This document shows positions 16,832 to 26,693 of a stretch of 64,000 bases of DNA, piece after piece. Numbering within the stretch: position 1 is the stretch's first letter; each line of letters opens with the position of its first letter. Under the pieces are notes generated by a model, which searched no databases, had not been told where the DNA came from, and saw only the letters and a program-made list of their open reading frames with translations. The position numbers and the translations under genes are program-made. Source of the DNA: Fluoribacter dumoffii NY 23 (GTDB taxonomy: Bacteria; Pseudomonadota; Gammaproteobacteria; Legionellales; Legionellaceae); NCBI RefSeq assembly GCF_000236165.1, contig NZ_CM001373.1:2612500-2676499 (forward strand), in the 5' to 3' direction.

Positions 16832-18103
16832 CTAATGTATGGGACTGTCCTTATGGTCTTTAATAAAGAAAGCCAGGATAGTAACGAGCAACAAGGAAAG
16901 AGGCAAAATGGATAAAGCGACCTGATAATCCACTACAGTATAAATATGCTCCCCTTCCACAATACCACTGTCTCCAAAGGTATCCAGTAATTTACCAACC
17001 AAGGGTTGGAACACCACGCCCCCGAGGGTAACTATCATATTCGTTGCAGCAAACACGGTACCTGACAATTGAGCCCCACTGCATTCTTTAGCCATGATAA
17101 AGACAATAATTTCTGTAGCACTAAATACCCCATACAAAAATAATAAAACGTTTAAGCTAAAATAGGATAAACCAGGGCAGTACAATACGAGGCTTATGCA
17201 AATCAAGGCTAAAATGGCGCCTAGAACTAAGGGCAACAAACGTCTTCCGGTATGATCGGACAAATAGCCTGCTATAGGAGCACCAACTGCCCAACCCAGA
17301 AAAACTGCAGAAACTGTTTTAGCCGCTTCTACTTTAGTCAAATGATGGGCTTGTTCCAGATAAGTTTTTCCCCACAGTTCCCCAAATACCGACAAAGAGG
17401 TATACAAACATGCGCCGACAAAACCGATAACCCAAACTTCAGGGGCCATCAATACCTTAAGAACATTTTGAAAGAACTCAGGTAGGGGATGTTTGTTAGG
17501 CTGGTGTCCTTCAGGTCCATCACGAACGACAATAAACATTAACAAGCTCAATCCGGAGCCTACAATGGCTATCAGAAATAATACATGTTCCCAGCCTATG
17601 CTCTGCGACCATTCAGTAATTTTCACTTCACCATAAACCAGACCTAGCATCCCTAAAGTAGTCATTAAGCCTGCAACCAGGGAGAAATAACGTCTAGGTA
17701 ACCAGTGTAATGCAAGAGACAAAACTCCAACAAAAGCGAAAGAAGAACCAAAACCGACTAGAAAACGCCCTGCCCCCACCAAAAACATGGATGAGGTCAG
17801 GGAAAACATCCAGGAGCCGACTGTACAACAGATACAGGCAAACGTTAAAAGACGCCGGGGACCAAAGCGATCCATCAGCATTCCGACAGGCATTTGCATT
17901 GGAGAGTATGCAAAATAGTATAAGGCAGATATTTGTCCAAACGTAGTTGCTGATATATGCCCCAGTGCAGTGCTTAGTTCCGTCTGCAAAACCCCGGGGA
18001 TAATGCGTAAGATAAACTCATAGCAGTAAAAAACAGCCCCAACAAAGCAGATAAACATGCCAAAAAGCATTTGTTTTCTTGAAACGGTATTATTTAGGTG
18101 CAT
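16832..18103 (-). CDS. Pht-like MFS transporter
   Basis: This 423-aa, 12-segment protein belongs to the MFS subset seen as the Pht (phagosomal transporter) family in Legionella. The N-terminal block FYCYEFILRIIPGVLQTELS, the helix 2 block YYFAYSPMQMPVGMLMDRFG and ASGRFLVGFGS-like sequence (GAGRFLVGFGSSFAF) are shared with its upstream neighbour. Pht proteins import amino acids or nucleosides needed inside host cells. Its start overlaps the end of the neighbouring MFS gene by 14 bases, so the two form one transcriptional unit after a duplication. The substrate cannot be assigned. Confidence 0.85.
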   Translation of the reverse strand: MHLNNTVSRKQMLFGMFICFVGAVFYCYEFILRIIPGVLQTELSTALGHISATTFGQISALYYFAYSPMQMPVGMLMDRFGPRRLLTFACICCTVGSWMFSLTSSMFLVGAGRFLVGFGSSFAFVGVLSLALHWLPRRYFSLVAGLMTTLGMLGLVYGEVKITEWSQSIGWEHVLFLIAIVGSGLSLLMFIVVRDGPEGHQPNKHPLPEFFQNVLKVLMAPEVWVIGFVGACLYTSLSVFGELWGKTYLEQAHHLTKVEAAKTVSAVFLGWAVGAPIAGYLSDHTGRRLLPLVLGAILALICISLVLYCPGLSYFSLNVLLFLYGVFSATEIIVFIMAKECSGAQLSGTVFAATNMIVTLGGVVFQPLVGKLLDTFGDSGIVEGEHIYTVVDYQVALSILPLSLLLVTILAFFIKDHKDSPIH

Positions 18104-19388
18104 GAGCGTGAGTTTCCCTTAATAAGAAGGTTAATAAAGCTGCAATTAACATGCTGAGCGGTATAAATGCCAGCGCAATTCGGTAGTCGGTCATGTTGTA
18201 TACTCTATCAACATTTTCCATGACTAATGCCGTAGAAATAGAGGTGCCACTACGTAAGGAATAACTAAAATCTAATAAATGTCCCACTAAAGGCTGCAAT
18301 AACATGCCGCCCAACATGACAATCATGTTCGTAAATGCCATAGCTGTACCGGCTGCTTCACCAGGACTCAACTCCCTGCCGACTGCAAATACAATTGCCT
18401 GCGCACTATAAAATAGACCCAGGAAAAACATAAGCACCTGGACATTGGTTTCGCTCAAGCCGGGGACATAGAGAATAACCAGCATAAGAACTGTTGCCAC
18501 ACTGGCGCCTAAAAACATGGGTAATCTTCTGCGCGCAATGCGGTCAGAAAAGTAACCCATTAACGGAGCGCCTATAGTAAACCCCAGGAACAGTAATGAG
18601 TTTGCTAAACCGGCACCATGTGCTGTCAAACCATGGGCATTCCTTAGATAGGGTATTCCCCATAATTCCGCAAAAACAGTAGTGGGCAGATAAACCATAC
18701 ACCCAAACAAACCATTGATCCAAATTTGTCTGTTACTGACTATTATGTTTAAATCAACTAACCCTTTTCTAAAATTCGGAACTGTGCCGCTTTGTCGGTA
18801 GCGGCCTTTTTTATCGTGTATTCCCAACCATAAAAGAAAAGTTAATACAATTCCGAAGAAAGCAGTGAGGTTTAATGTCCTAATCCATCCTAATCTATTC
18901 ACAAATAATTCTAAAAAATTATCGCCTAACATCGCACCTACTGTACCTAATGCAGAGGTGATACCGGAAACCATAGCGAGCTTATTTTCAGGCAACCAGA
19001 TGGTAGCGAGCTTTAAGACGCCAACAAACGCAAATGCCGAGCCTAACCCGACCAGGAAACGTCCTGAAGCAGCAACCCAAAAAGAAGTGGTGCTGGTGAA
19101 TAAAAAAGTTCCAATAACGCAAATCAGACAGGCAAATGTTAACAACCTTCGAGGACCGTATCGGTCCATCATAATCCCTACGGGTAATTGCATGGGGACA
19201 TAGGCATAATAATATACAGAAGAAATATGCCCAAACCCTGTGGCGGATAAATTAAAATGCTCACGCAGAGCAGTTTCCATTGCACTGGGCGCAATCCGGA
19301 GCAAATATTCATAACTGTAAAATAAGGCCCCAAGACCACAAATAAGCCATCCAATTAATGCGTAATTTCTACGGTTTTCAGAAAGCAA
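18090..19388 (-). CDS. Pht-like MFS transporter
   Basis: The 432-aa, 12-segment paralogue of the downstream gene. FYSYEYLLRIAPSAMETALR, YYYAYVPMQLPVGIMMDRYG and SGRFLVGLGSAFAFVGVLKL mark the same Pht-like group. The start is probably TTG at 19388, because AAGGAG lies six bases upstream and no ATG is suitably placed. It is the first gene of a two-gene unit and follows the malic enzyme terminator. The close similarity of the pair suggests a tandem duplication with possible substrate divergence, as known for PhtC and PhtD. Substrate unknown. Confidence 0.85.
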   Translation of the reverse strand: MLSENRRNYALIGWLICGLGALFYSYEYLLRIAPSAMETALREHFNLSATGFGHISSVYYYAYVPMQLPVGIMMDRYGPRRLLTFACLICVIGTFLFTSTTSFWVAASGRFLVGLGSAFAFVGVLKLATIWLPENKLAMVSGITSALGTVGAMLGDNFLELFVNRLGWIRTLNLTAFFGIVLTFLLWLGIHDKKGRYRQSGTVPNFRKGLVDLNIIVSNRQIWINGLFGCMVYLPTTVFAELWGIPYLRNAHGLTAHGAGLANSLLFLGFTIGAPLMGYFSDRIARRRLPMFLGASVATVLMLVILYVPGLSETNVQVLMFFLGLFYSAQAIVFAVGRELSPGEAAGTAMAFTNMIVMLGGMLLQPLVGHLLDFSYSLRSGTSISTALVMENVDRVYNMTDYRIALAFIPLSMLIAALLTFLLRETHAHAPK

Positions 19389-19483
19389 GGCAATCTCCTT
19401 AATACTTGTAAAGCAAGAGCAGGCACTGTTTTGAATACAACAGTCATACTCTTAACTTTATAATTTACCTATCGTTATCCCAT

Positions 19484-19541
19484 ATGAAATAAGGCATATC
19501 TCATCCGACATATAGCTATACCTTGAGATGCCCTATTCCAT
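19484..19541 (-). terminator. Terminator-like stem after malic enzyme
   Basis: AAATAAGGCATATCTCA and TGAGATGCCCTATTCC pair over about 15 bases with one bulge and one mismatch around a loop. It lies 15 bases beyond the malic enzyme stop in the leftward direction, with the AATAAGG arm giving a T-rich 3' side. It separates malic enzyme from the Pht-like pair. Confidence 0.5.
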
Positions 19542-19555
19542 GCAGAATGCTACTT

Positions 19556-20806
19556 TTATTCTAAATTACAACTCATTTGATTCGCGCCACTTGCAATTGC
19601 AGCTTGAGCTACAGCAGCGGGAACTCGTTCTCTTAAACGAGGGTCTATTGGCTTGGGAATAATGTAGTCAGGACCAAATTCCCAATGCGTAACACCTGGG
19701 TAATTATCCTTTACTACCTGGGGAACGGGTTCATGCACCAGTTGGCGAATTGCCTCAACTGCTGCAATTTGCATCGATTGATTAATACACTTAGCACGCA
19801 CATCCAACGCACCGCGAAAAATATAGGGAAAACATAACACATTATTGACCTGATTGGGATAATCACTGCGTCCAGTAGCAATGATTAAATCGTCACGTAC
19901 CTGAAAAGCCAACTCGGGCCTAATTTCAGGGTCAGGATTTGATAAAGCAAAAATAACCGGTTTTGGTGCCATTAATTTCAATAAATCAGCATTTAATAAA
20001 TCGGGCTTTGCAACGCCGATAAATACATCAGCATCCACGAGTGCGTCAGCCAAAGTCCTGCATTCTGTGGTGCGGGCAAAAGCAAATTTGTACGCATTCA
20101 GGTCGGCTCGCCCGGAATGAATGACGCCTTTGGTATCCAAAAGCAACATATTTTCTTTATTGGCACCTAAAGCAACAAGTAAGCGCATGGAAGCAATTCC
20201 GGCTGCACCGGCGCCAATACACACAATTTTTGCTTCGGATAATTTTTTGTTTTGTAACTCAAGGGCATTAAGCAAGCCTGCTGCAATTACAATGGCAGTA
20301 CCGTGCTGATCATCATGAAATACTGGAATATTTAATTGTTCAATTAAAGCTTGCTCGATTTCAAAACATTCAGGGGCCTTAAGATCTTCCAGGTTAATCC
20401 CACCAAATGTAGGAGCAATACGTTTCGCTGTGGCGATAAAAGCTTGCGAGTCATGAGCATCAATTTCTATATCAAATACATCAATACCAGCAAAACGCTT
20501 GAATAAAACTGCTTTTCCCTCCATAACCGGTTTACTGGCAAGAGGTCCAAGATCTCCCAAACCCAATACAGCGGTACCATTAGTCATTACCGCGACTAAA
20601 TTTCCTTTATTCGTGTAACGATAGGCATCTTCAGGATTTTCTGCTATTGCAATTACTGGGGCTGCAACGCCAGGCGTATAAGCCAGGGACAAATCACTCT
20701 GGGAGTCAGTTGATTTGGTAATATGAACACCAAGTTTTCCAGGAGTTGGAAACTCGTGATAATCTAATGCGCACTGCTTTAAAACTTCATTATCCAAAGT
20801 ACTCAC
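19556..20806 (-). CDS. Malic enzyme (oxaloacetate-decarboxylating malate dehydrogenase)
   Basis: The 416-aa enzyme converts malate to pyruvate and CO2 with NAD(P)H formation. [19 protein letters not shown] holds the active-site Tyr, [18 protein letters not shown] and [17 protein letters not shown] hold the metal-binding acidic residues with the catalytic Lys, [11 protein letters not shown] is the signature block, and [13 protein letters not shown] is the nucleotide-binding glycine motif. It lacks the phosphotransacetylase-like extension of MaeB, so it is the short bacterial form. The start is GTG at 20806, though AGAGA is very close to it and TTG nine bases in is possible. Cofactor preference cannot be read with confidence. 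Confidence 0.92.
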   Translation of the reverse strand: MSTLDNEVLKQCALDYHEFPTPGKLGVHITKSTDSQSDLSLAYTPGVAAPVIAIAENPEDAYRYTNKGNLVAVMTNGTAVLGLGDLGPLASKPVMEGKAVLFKRFAGIDVFDIEIDAHDSQAFIATAKRIAPTFGGINLEDLKAPECFEIEQALIEQLNIPVFHDDQHGTAIVIAAGLLNALELQNKKLSEAKIVCIGAGAAGIASMRLLVALGANKENMLLLDTKGVIHSGRADLNAYKFAFARTTECRTLADALVDADVFIGVAKPDLLNADLLKLMAPKPVIFALSNPDPEIRPELAFQVRDDLIIATGRSDYPNQVNNVLCFPYIFRGALDVRAKCINQSMQIAAVEAIRQLVHEPVPQVVKDNYPGVTHWEFGPDYIIPKPIDPRLRERVPAAVAQAAIASGANQMSCNLE

Positions 20807-21030
20807 TCTCTTACATATGAAAATAAAACTTAAGTAAGGTCTAAAATCCTACTAACCCTTATTGATTCATGAACCCTTCACCATTTCGCAGGACACACAA
20901 ACCTCTGACTATGAAATCTCTTGTGAATCAAGAGAAAAAGTCATGAATTGATGAGGATTGAGACAAGAATCGAACGACATGAACCTACATCACGGCAAAT
21001 TAGCACTGCAGGAACAAACTGTCAACAAGT

Positions 21031-21050
21031 TATACTTCGAATGAAGTATA
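21031..21050. promoter_or_regulatory. Perfect 8-bp inverted repeat beside the rpmE terminator
   Basis: TATACTTC, GAAT loop, GAAGTATA. It sits just beyond the rpmE terminator stem, upstream of the malic enzyme promoter region. It could be an operator for malic enzyme or a second, weaker stem after rpmE. Confidence 0.35.
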
Positions 21051-21053
21051 TAG

Positions 21054-21083
21054 AAATAAGGCGCAAAATACCGCGCCTTATTT
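21054..21083 (-). terminator. Rho-independent terminator of rpmE
   Basis: AAATAAGGCGC pairs perfectly with GCGCCTTATTT around an 8-base loop. It lies 6 bases after the rpmE stop in the leftward direction; the AT-rich outer stem gives a TTATTT run at the end of the transcript. The plus strand is also followed by TCTTTTCTT, so it may work in both directions. Confidence 0.8.
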
Positions 21084-21089
21084 CTTTTC

Positions 21090-21308
21090 TTATTTTGCTT
21101 GTGTAGAACGCTGGCTGTAACGATCGCGGAACTTCTGTACACGACCTCCAGTATCTACCAGTTTTTGCTTACCAGTATAAAAAGGATGGCATTGTGAACA
21201 TACTTCAATGTTCAAATCTTTACACAAAGTTGAACGAGTTTCAAATTGCTCGCCACAACTGCATGTTACCTTAACTGTTTTATACTCTGGATGAATTGAT
21301 GCTTTCAT
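21090..21308 (-). CDS. rpmE: 50S ribosomal protein L31
   Basis: The 72-aa protein is a component of the large ribosomal subunit. [20 protein letters not shown] is the standard N-terminus and [21 protein letters not shown] the standard C-terminal block. Four cysteines (CSC, one in STLCKD and the CSQC pair) mark the zinc-binding C+ form, as opposed to the zinc-free paralogue made under zinc limitation. The start at 21308 follows AGAGAGTGG; an in-frame codon further upstream is not supported. It is transcribed alone with a strong terminator. Confidence 0.96.
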   Translation of the reverse strand: MKASIHPEYKTVKVTCSCGEQFETRSTLCKDLNIEVCSQCHPFYTGKQKLVDTGGRVQKFRDRYSQRSTQAK

Positions 21309-21612
21309 AATACCACTCTCTTTAGTAATGAGTATCGCCACCTGAACCCAAGGTCAAGCACCATACTCGACACAAATGACGCAAAACAATAGCAGAAAAA
21401 TCGCTGCAAAGCAATTTTTATATCAAAATGCAGAGATTGCCTCCCTTTTGTTAACCCTAGAAGATCCAAGGCAAATTCCTAACGCCATCACCTATAAAGA
21501 TAGCATGAAGTGTTACATCTTTTATGCTCTATTATTACTCTTGTTTATTTAGAGCTTATTGTCTGCAAATAAACTACAATAAGATCATATAATGCTTACT
21601 TTGGTAATTGTT
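21309..21612. other. Gene-free stretch between rpmE and the protease gene
   Basis: About 300 AT-rich bases holding the divergent promoters of rpmE and the clan CE protease candidate. A TATAAT at 21588-21593 could be a -10 for the protease gene, but no good -35 is placed before it. I see no ORF, RNA gene or repeat. Confidence 0.4.
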
Positions 21613-23646
21613 ATGGCAGTAACCTACAAACCTTTTGATGATCTGGAGCGCGAGGTACAAACTAAACGCGGTGAAAGATATAGGAAAAATCAAATAGATT
21701 TCGATAACTCCTCGATAGTTAACAGTGCCTCCCGAGTACTTAAGAGTCTAAATATTCACAACTTCGTTACTCTGATGGTTGGTCCGGATAAAGTCGGCAA
21801 TAATTTTAGTTTGGCGAACCAGTTAGAAGAAAAGAATATTGATTTTTACAAAGCAGAACCACGTTATGTATTTTTTTCATTGCCGACGAAACTTGGGGAG
21901 CATTCGGTTGCTATTGTAATCGACAGAAAAAATAAACAAGTACACATAATGGATTCTCTGGGTGAAGATTACACCGAAGCAAAAAAACAAATTTCCCAAT
22001 GTGTCGAACAAGGTATTTTGGATGGTTATGAAATCACCAGTGCCTCAGGAGTCCAACAAAAAGATAAATTAAGCTGCGGCGTTCATAGTTCTGCAAATAT
22101 TATTGAGGTAGTTTCCGGGGCGATAGTTCCTTTCGATGGACATCAATTACCTGATCGTTCTGAGGAAGAAGTTATTCGATTAACCGGTTTATTGAGTACA
22201 GCAAACGATGATGAAGCAGCTGAAAGACAAAAAAAGCAAAAAGAATCTGTTATTGCCTATCGGCAAAAACAAAGTTTAAGAACTGTTTTAGAACTTATTA
22301 AACCCCAATCTGCTGACATACGGGTATTTCTCACTGCATTAAAAAAGGAGATACCCCCAGGAAGTGAATTTGAACAAAGAAATTTAGCAGATTTTTTAGT
22401 TGATTTCGGAAAAAAATTCCCCGCCAATAAATTAAACCCCCTATTTAAAAAATCAGAATTTGCCAGTCTGCTTAAAAAGTATCCTCCGCTGGATCTCAAA
22501 TTAAGCAAGCTATTGGAAGAAGGAATGGCCGATTTTTTCCATAAAAAAACTCCATTTGAAAAACTGAAAGATTTGTTAACTCGTATACCGTCGCCATCTT
22601 CCGGCAGTAAAGAAACTAAAGCCCACAAAATTGCCCGCAAACAAATCGAAAAGGAAATAGAAACTGCACATCAAAACAACGGCGGAGAGGAAGATCGGCA
22701 ACGAATTAAAAAACTGGTGGAGATTGCCGAGGAGTGCTCAAAAAATGGCATCAACCATTTTGACTGTTTGCAAGCAATAAAAGCATTGGCCGAAAATAAA
22801 AAAGCCTATATGGAAATGGGATACGAGTCCATCAAACACAATCTCTCACAGCCCCGTTTGTTATCAATCAATGGGATACAGCTGCATATTGATCCCTATG
22901 CCCCTCTCAACCATGCTTATTCCCACGTTAGCTTAGCTAATGGTTTGAACGGAATAATTGACGCGTTCATCTCCCAATACGAAAGAGCAAAAAATGCCGA
23001 TTTGCTCTATGAATGGAGCGGTAATTTTTTAGGGTATTGTCTTGATGGGCAACTGGAGTCTGCTTTCAACTTTCTGCAAGTTCGGGATCAACCCAAAATG
23101 TCACTCGATGCAGGAATGCAGGTTTTTTTGGCTGAATACGCGCAAGATTTTGCAGAAGAAAAGTTTATAAGAAAGATTAGAACTTTCAGCGATCTTGAAA
23201 GACTTCATGGAGAATATCAGCTTGCTCTTGCTAAAGTCAGCCAGGGTGAAACGTACCAAATGATTCTTTCAGACGCTAAAGAAAAATTCTCAGAAAAAGA
23301 TGTCAAGATTCTGAAATGGGAAATTTCACATTTAGGGGTAGCTTTTAATCCGTCACGAATTGCAAAATTTATCCTTGAAAAACATCCTGATTATGTGTTT
23401 AGTGATGGACAAGAATTAACCGAACAGTTAATCAAGAGTTATTTGGCAACCGTTCTCGACTATGCAGAAGCCCCTGAAACTCGTGATTCATACAGTCTTT
23501 TATTAACTCAACTGGATACTCTCTCAACAAATGACGAAATGACTGCAGTAGAACCACCGCTCATTTCTTCACCTCTGTACTCTAAAGAGAAACCAATGCC
23601 CCCTAAAGATCCGGATGAGGAGAAACCGATCATTTCTAATAACTAA
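21613..23646 (+). CDS. Large protein with N-terminal Ulp1/SidE-like (clan CE) cysteine protease domain, effector candidate
   Basis: The 677-aa protein has no signal peptide. HSVAIVIDRKNKQVHIMDSL (His97, Asp114; 17 residues apart) and QQKDKLSCGVHSS (Gln148/149, Cys155) give the His-Asp-Gln-Cys order of clan CE proteases: Ulp1/SENP, YopJ and the SidE deubiquitinase domain. The H-17-D spacing and DSLGE are the same as in Ulp1. Such enzymes remove ubiquitin, SUMO or NEDD8, which the bacterium itself lacks. Residues about 200-650 are helical, with a KK/E-rich segment around 330-400. The C-terminus is proline- and acid-rich (MPPKDPDEEKPI), as in Dot/Icm substrates. The start at 21613 avoids a hydrophobic 7-residue extension from 21592; neither start has a good ribosome site. 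Confidence 0.72.
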   Translation: MAVTYKPFDDLEREVQTKRGERYRKNQIDFDNSSIVNSASRVLKSLNIHNFVTLMVGPDKVGNNFSLANQLEEKNIDFYKAEPRYVFFSLPTKLGEHSVAIVIDRKNKQVHIMDSLGEDYTEAKKQISQCVEQGILDGYEITSASGVQQKDKLSCGVHSSANIIEVVSGAIVPFDGHQLPDRSEEEVIRLTGLLSTANDDEAAERQKKQKESVIAYRQKQSLRTVLELIKPQSADIRVFLTALKKEIPPGSEFEQRNLADFLVDFGKKFPANKLNPLFKKSEFASLLKKYPPLDLKLSKLLEEGMADFFHKKTPFEKLKDLLTRIPSPSSGSKETKAHKIARKQIEKEIETAHQNNGGEEDRQRIKKLVEIAEECSKNGINHFDCLQAIKALAENKKAYMEMGYESIKHNLSQPRLLSINGIQLHIDPYAPLNHAYSHVSLANGLNGIIDAFISQYERAKNADLLYEWSGNFLGYCLDGQLESAFNFLQVRDQPKMSLDAGMQVFLAEYAQDFAEEKFIRKIRTFSDLERLHGEYQLALAKVSQGETYQMILSDAKEKFSEKDVKILKWEISHLGVAFNPSRIAKFILEKHPDYVFSDGQELTEQLIKSYLATVLDYAEAPETRDSYSLLLTQLDTLSTNDEMTAVEPPLISSPLYSKEKPMPPKDPDEEKPIISNN

Positions 23647-23759
23647 TAAGAAGTTTCTATGTTTTTATGCAGTACTTTGAGGAATATTTCTCCACAATAT
23701 GCACAATTTATAAATGATGGTCTACTCTTATAAAAACATATTATTAAAAAGGAGTTAAA

Positions 23760-24257
23760 ATGAAAAAACTGGAATTGTATAAACTGGAAACACCTAATGA
23801 TCTTGATATCAAAGCTCGGCATAAAATTGCTGAGGCTCTTAATCCACTGGTAGCCGATACTTTTGCTTTATTCGTTAAAACCAAGAATTTCCACTGGCAT
23901 ATGACTGGCCCCCATTATCGTGATTATCATCTGCTTTTAGATGAACACAGTGAACAAATTTTTGCAATGATTGATGTTTTGGCAGAACGGGTTCGCAAGC
24001 TTGGCGAAAGAACCATTCATTCTATCGGACAGATCAAGCAATTACAGACGCTTAGAGATGCTAATGAAACTCTTTCTGCAGATGATATGCTGAAAGCCCT
24101 TTTGGAAGATAATAAGGCATTTTTGAAAAATTTAAGAAAAGCCCATGAGGTGTGTAGCAACAAAAATGATTTTGCCACCACCAGTGTCCTTGAAGTTTAT
24201 ATCGATGAAACGGAACGACGAATTTGGTTCTTATTCGAAACCTTACAAAATAAGTGA
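23760..24257 (+). CDS. dps: Dps family ferritin-like DNA-protecting protein
   Basis: The 165-aa protein forms dodecamers that oxidise and store iron and protect DNA from peroxide. FVKTKNFHWHMTGPHYRDYH and LLDEHSEQIFAMIDVLAERVRKLG contain the His, Asp and Glu ligands of the inter-subunit ferroxidase site. The N-terminus is short and basic (MKKLELYKLETPNDLDIKARHK). AAGGAG precedes the ATG. It is monocistronic and followed by a stem-loop shared with the convergent xthA gene. It likely serves in stationary phase and oxidative stress. Confidence 0.92.
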   Translation: MKKLELYKLETPNDLDIKARHKIAEALNPLVADTFALFVKTKNFHWHMTGPHYRDYHLLLDEHSEQIFAMIDVLAERVRKLGERTIHSIGQIKQLQTLRDANETLSADDMLKALLEDNKAFLKNLRKAHEVCSNKNDFATTSVLEVYIDETERRIWFLFETLQNK

Positions 24258-24280
24258 TGAAAACCAAATCAGCAGTAAAA

Positions 24281-24326
24281 TAGCCTGAGTGGCGGGCGAA
24301 ACCCGAAAAGCTCCGCTGCCAGGCTA
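24281..24326. terminator. Bidirectional terminator-like stem between dps and xthA
   Basis: TAGCCTG and CAGGCTA form the base of a longer imperfect stem that continues with GGCGG/CCGCTGCC pairing. It fills the gap between the stops of dps (rightward) and xthA (leftward). No long T run is seen on either side. Confidence 0.5.
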
Positions 24327-24332
24327 CAATAA

Positions 24333-25112
24333 TTAACTCACTTTAAAATCGAGTTCAACCCAAACAGGTGCGTGATCTGAGGGTCTTTCGGCTTTGCGGG
24401 GCTCCTTATCGATAATGGATTGCTTGCATAAAGTATTGAGTGCTTCGTTTAACAAAATATGATCGATGCGTAAACCGCGGTTACGTCTGAAAGCACCTGC
24501 ACGATAATCCCACCAACTGAATGCCTGCTCGTTCTGAATGAAATTCCTAAAACTGTCATGCAATCCAAGTTGTAATAATTGTGTAAATGCTTCCCGTTCT
24601 GCAGGGCTTACTAATACAGAGCCTATCCATTCAGCAGGGTCATGCACATCACGGTCTTCTGGAGCGATATTAAAATCACCTACTACCGCTACATTGGGAT
24701 ATATAGTCATTTGCTGTTGAATAAATGAAGTCACCCTTTGTAACCAGTTCAACTTATATTGATATTTTTCTGAAGTAAGCTCTGAACCATTGGGGACATA
24801 TAAATTGATAAGGCGAATACCTGCAACAGTCACAGCCAGGATGCGCCTTTGAGGATCCTCAAAATCAGGAATAGCGGTCAAAACATCAGAAAAAGGATAT
24901 CGACTGATTATTGCCACCCCGTTATAAGTTTTCTGTCCCGAAAACACTACATAATAGCCTTTCTCCACAAAAGCAGTTACGGGAAAATGTTCATCCAGCA
25001 ATTTAGTTTCCTGCAATGCCAGAATATCCGTACCCGTAGAATCTAGCCATTGTATTACTTGATCCAGTCTTATTTTCAATGAATTTACATTCCAGCTTGC
25101 TAATTTAAGCAC
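24333..25112 (-). CDS. xthA: Exodeoxyribonuclease III family AP endonuclease
   Basis: The 259-aa Mg-dependent nuclease cuts DNA 5' of abasic sites and digests 3' ends in base excision repair. LKLASWNVNSLKIRL supplies the metal-site Asn, LALQETKL the Glu, GDFNIAPEDRDVHDP the catalytic Asp/Asn, and RIDHILLN with PSDHAPVWVEL the final Asp-His pair. It overlaps the upstream second exonuclease III gene by 8 bases, so the two are co-translated. It resembles the XthA form with the DRDVHDP insert more closely than its neighbour does. Confidence 0.92.
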   Translation of the reverse strand: MLKLASWNVNSLKIRLDQVIQWLDSTGTDILALQETKLLDEHFPVTAFVEKGYYVVFSGQKTYNGVAIISRYPFSDVLTAIPDFEDPQRRILAVTVAGIRLINLYVPNGSELTSEKYQYKLNWLQRVTSFIQQQMTIYPNVAVVGDFNIAPEDRDVHDPAEWIGSVLVSPAEREAFTQLLQLGLHDSFRNFIQNEQAFSWWDYRAGAFRRNRGLRIDHILLNEALNTLCKQSIIDKEPRKAERPSDHAPVWVELDFKVS

Positions 25113-25887
25113 ACCAATCCCCTTTATATTCGATTAATAAAGGAGCATGATCAGACAAGCGAGGTTCCTTAAAAATACGGCTGTCGACTACATGCTCTAT
25201 CAGGCCGGGAGTAACAACCTGGTAATCAATTCTCCATCCCACATTTTTTTCCCATGCGCGCCCCCTGAAGGACCACCACGTATATTGCTCTTCTTCCTGA
25301 TTATGCACGCGAAATGCATCGACAAAACCCAAAGTACCAAATAATTGATCCATCCAGGCACGTTCTTCGGGTAAAAATCCGGAATTTTTTTGATTGCCGC
25401 GCCAATTCTTTAAGTCAATTTTCTTATGGGCAATATTGTAATCTCCACACAGAATTAATTCCCGCCCCTCATTTTTTAATCGCGTTAAATGCTCGGCAAA
25501 TTGTGCGAGAAATGCATATTTCACTGTCTGGCGTTCTTCACCGCTTGTGCCTGAAGGTAAATAAAGCGAAACAATACTGAATTTTGGGTAATCAAATTGT
25601 ATGTATCGGCCTTCATTGTCACAATGATCAAAGCCCATGCCCCTAATAATACGATGTGGCTTGTGACGGGCATAAATTGCCACCCCACTGTATCCCTTTT
25701 TTTGTGCTGAATAATACTCGCAAAAATAATCGCGGGGGTAATACAGCTCTTCCGGGATTAACTGTTCAGGGTGTGCTTTCGTTTCCTGAATACAAACAAA
25801 ATCAGCATCTTGTGCTGTAAGCCACTCATAAAAACCATTACGTGCCGCCGAGCGGATACCATTGGCATTAAAACTAATTACTTTCAT
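25105..25887 (-). CDS. Second exodeoxyribonuclease III family AP endonuclease
   Basis: The 260-aa paralogue shows MKVISFNANGIRSAARNGF, FVCIQETKAH, LCGDYNIAHKKIDLKNW and RIDYQVVTP with LSDHAPLLIEY, the complete exonuclease III active-site set. It precedes xthA and overlaps it by 8 bases. It is the type often listed as exodeoxyribonuclease III in gammaproteobacteria beside a second copy. An in-frame GTG at 25899 is an alternative start; ATG at 25887 gives the normal family N-terminus. Having two full-length, non-identical copies in one operon suggests divided tasks in repair. Confidence 0.9.
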   Translation of the reverse strand: MKVISFNANGIRSAARNGFYEWLTAQDADFVCIQETKAHPEQLIPEELYYPRDYFCEYYSAQKKGYSGVAIYARHKPHRIIRGMGFDHCDNEGRYIQFDYPKFSIVSLYLPSGTSGEERQTVKYAFLAQFAEHLTRLKNEGRELILCGDYNIAHKKIDLKNWRGNQKNSGFLPEERAWMDQLFGTLGFVDAFRVHNQEEEQYTWWSFRGRAWEKNVGWRIDYQVVTPGLIEHVVDSRIFKEPRLSDHAPLLIEYKGDWCA

Positions 25888-25982
25888 TTTTAAATTCACT
25901 CAACTTTATTATAGCCAGAGTTCAAAGGGCTCACTCGGGCTGGAAATCAGGGTTAACTCATTCTTGTCCAACCCAGTTCAAA

Positions 25983-26612
<630 letters not shown>

Positions 26613-26693
26613 CTAAGTGGAAAAAGCATTAAATTCTATGGAGCAAGTGAATTGCTTCGATTATGCAGACTCTAACTCACCTGCCCTTCCCGG

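Noticed and set aside
20940-21000. GTTCGATTC on the minus strand, as in a tRNA T-loop
   Set aside because: Flanking bases do not form the T-stem, acceptor stem or anticodon arm of a tRNA.
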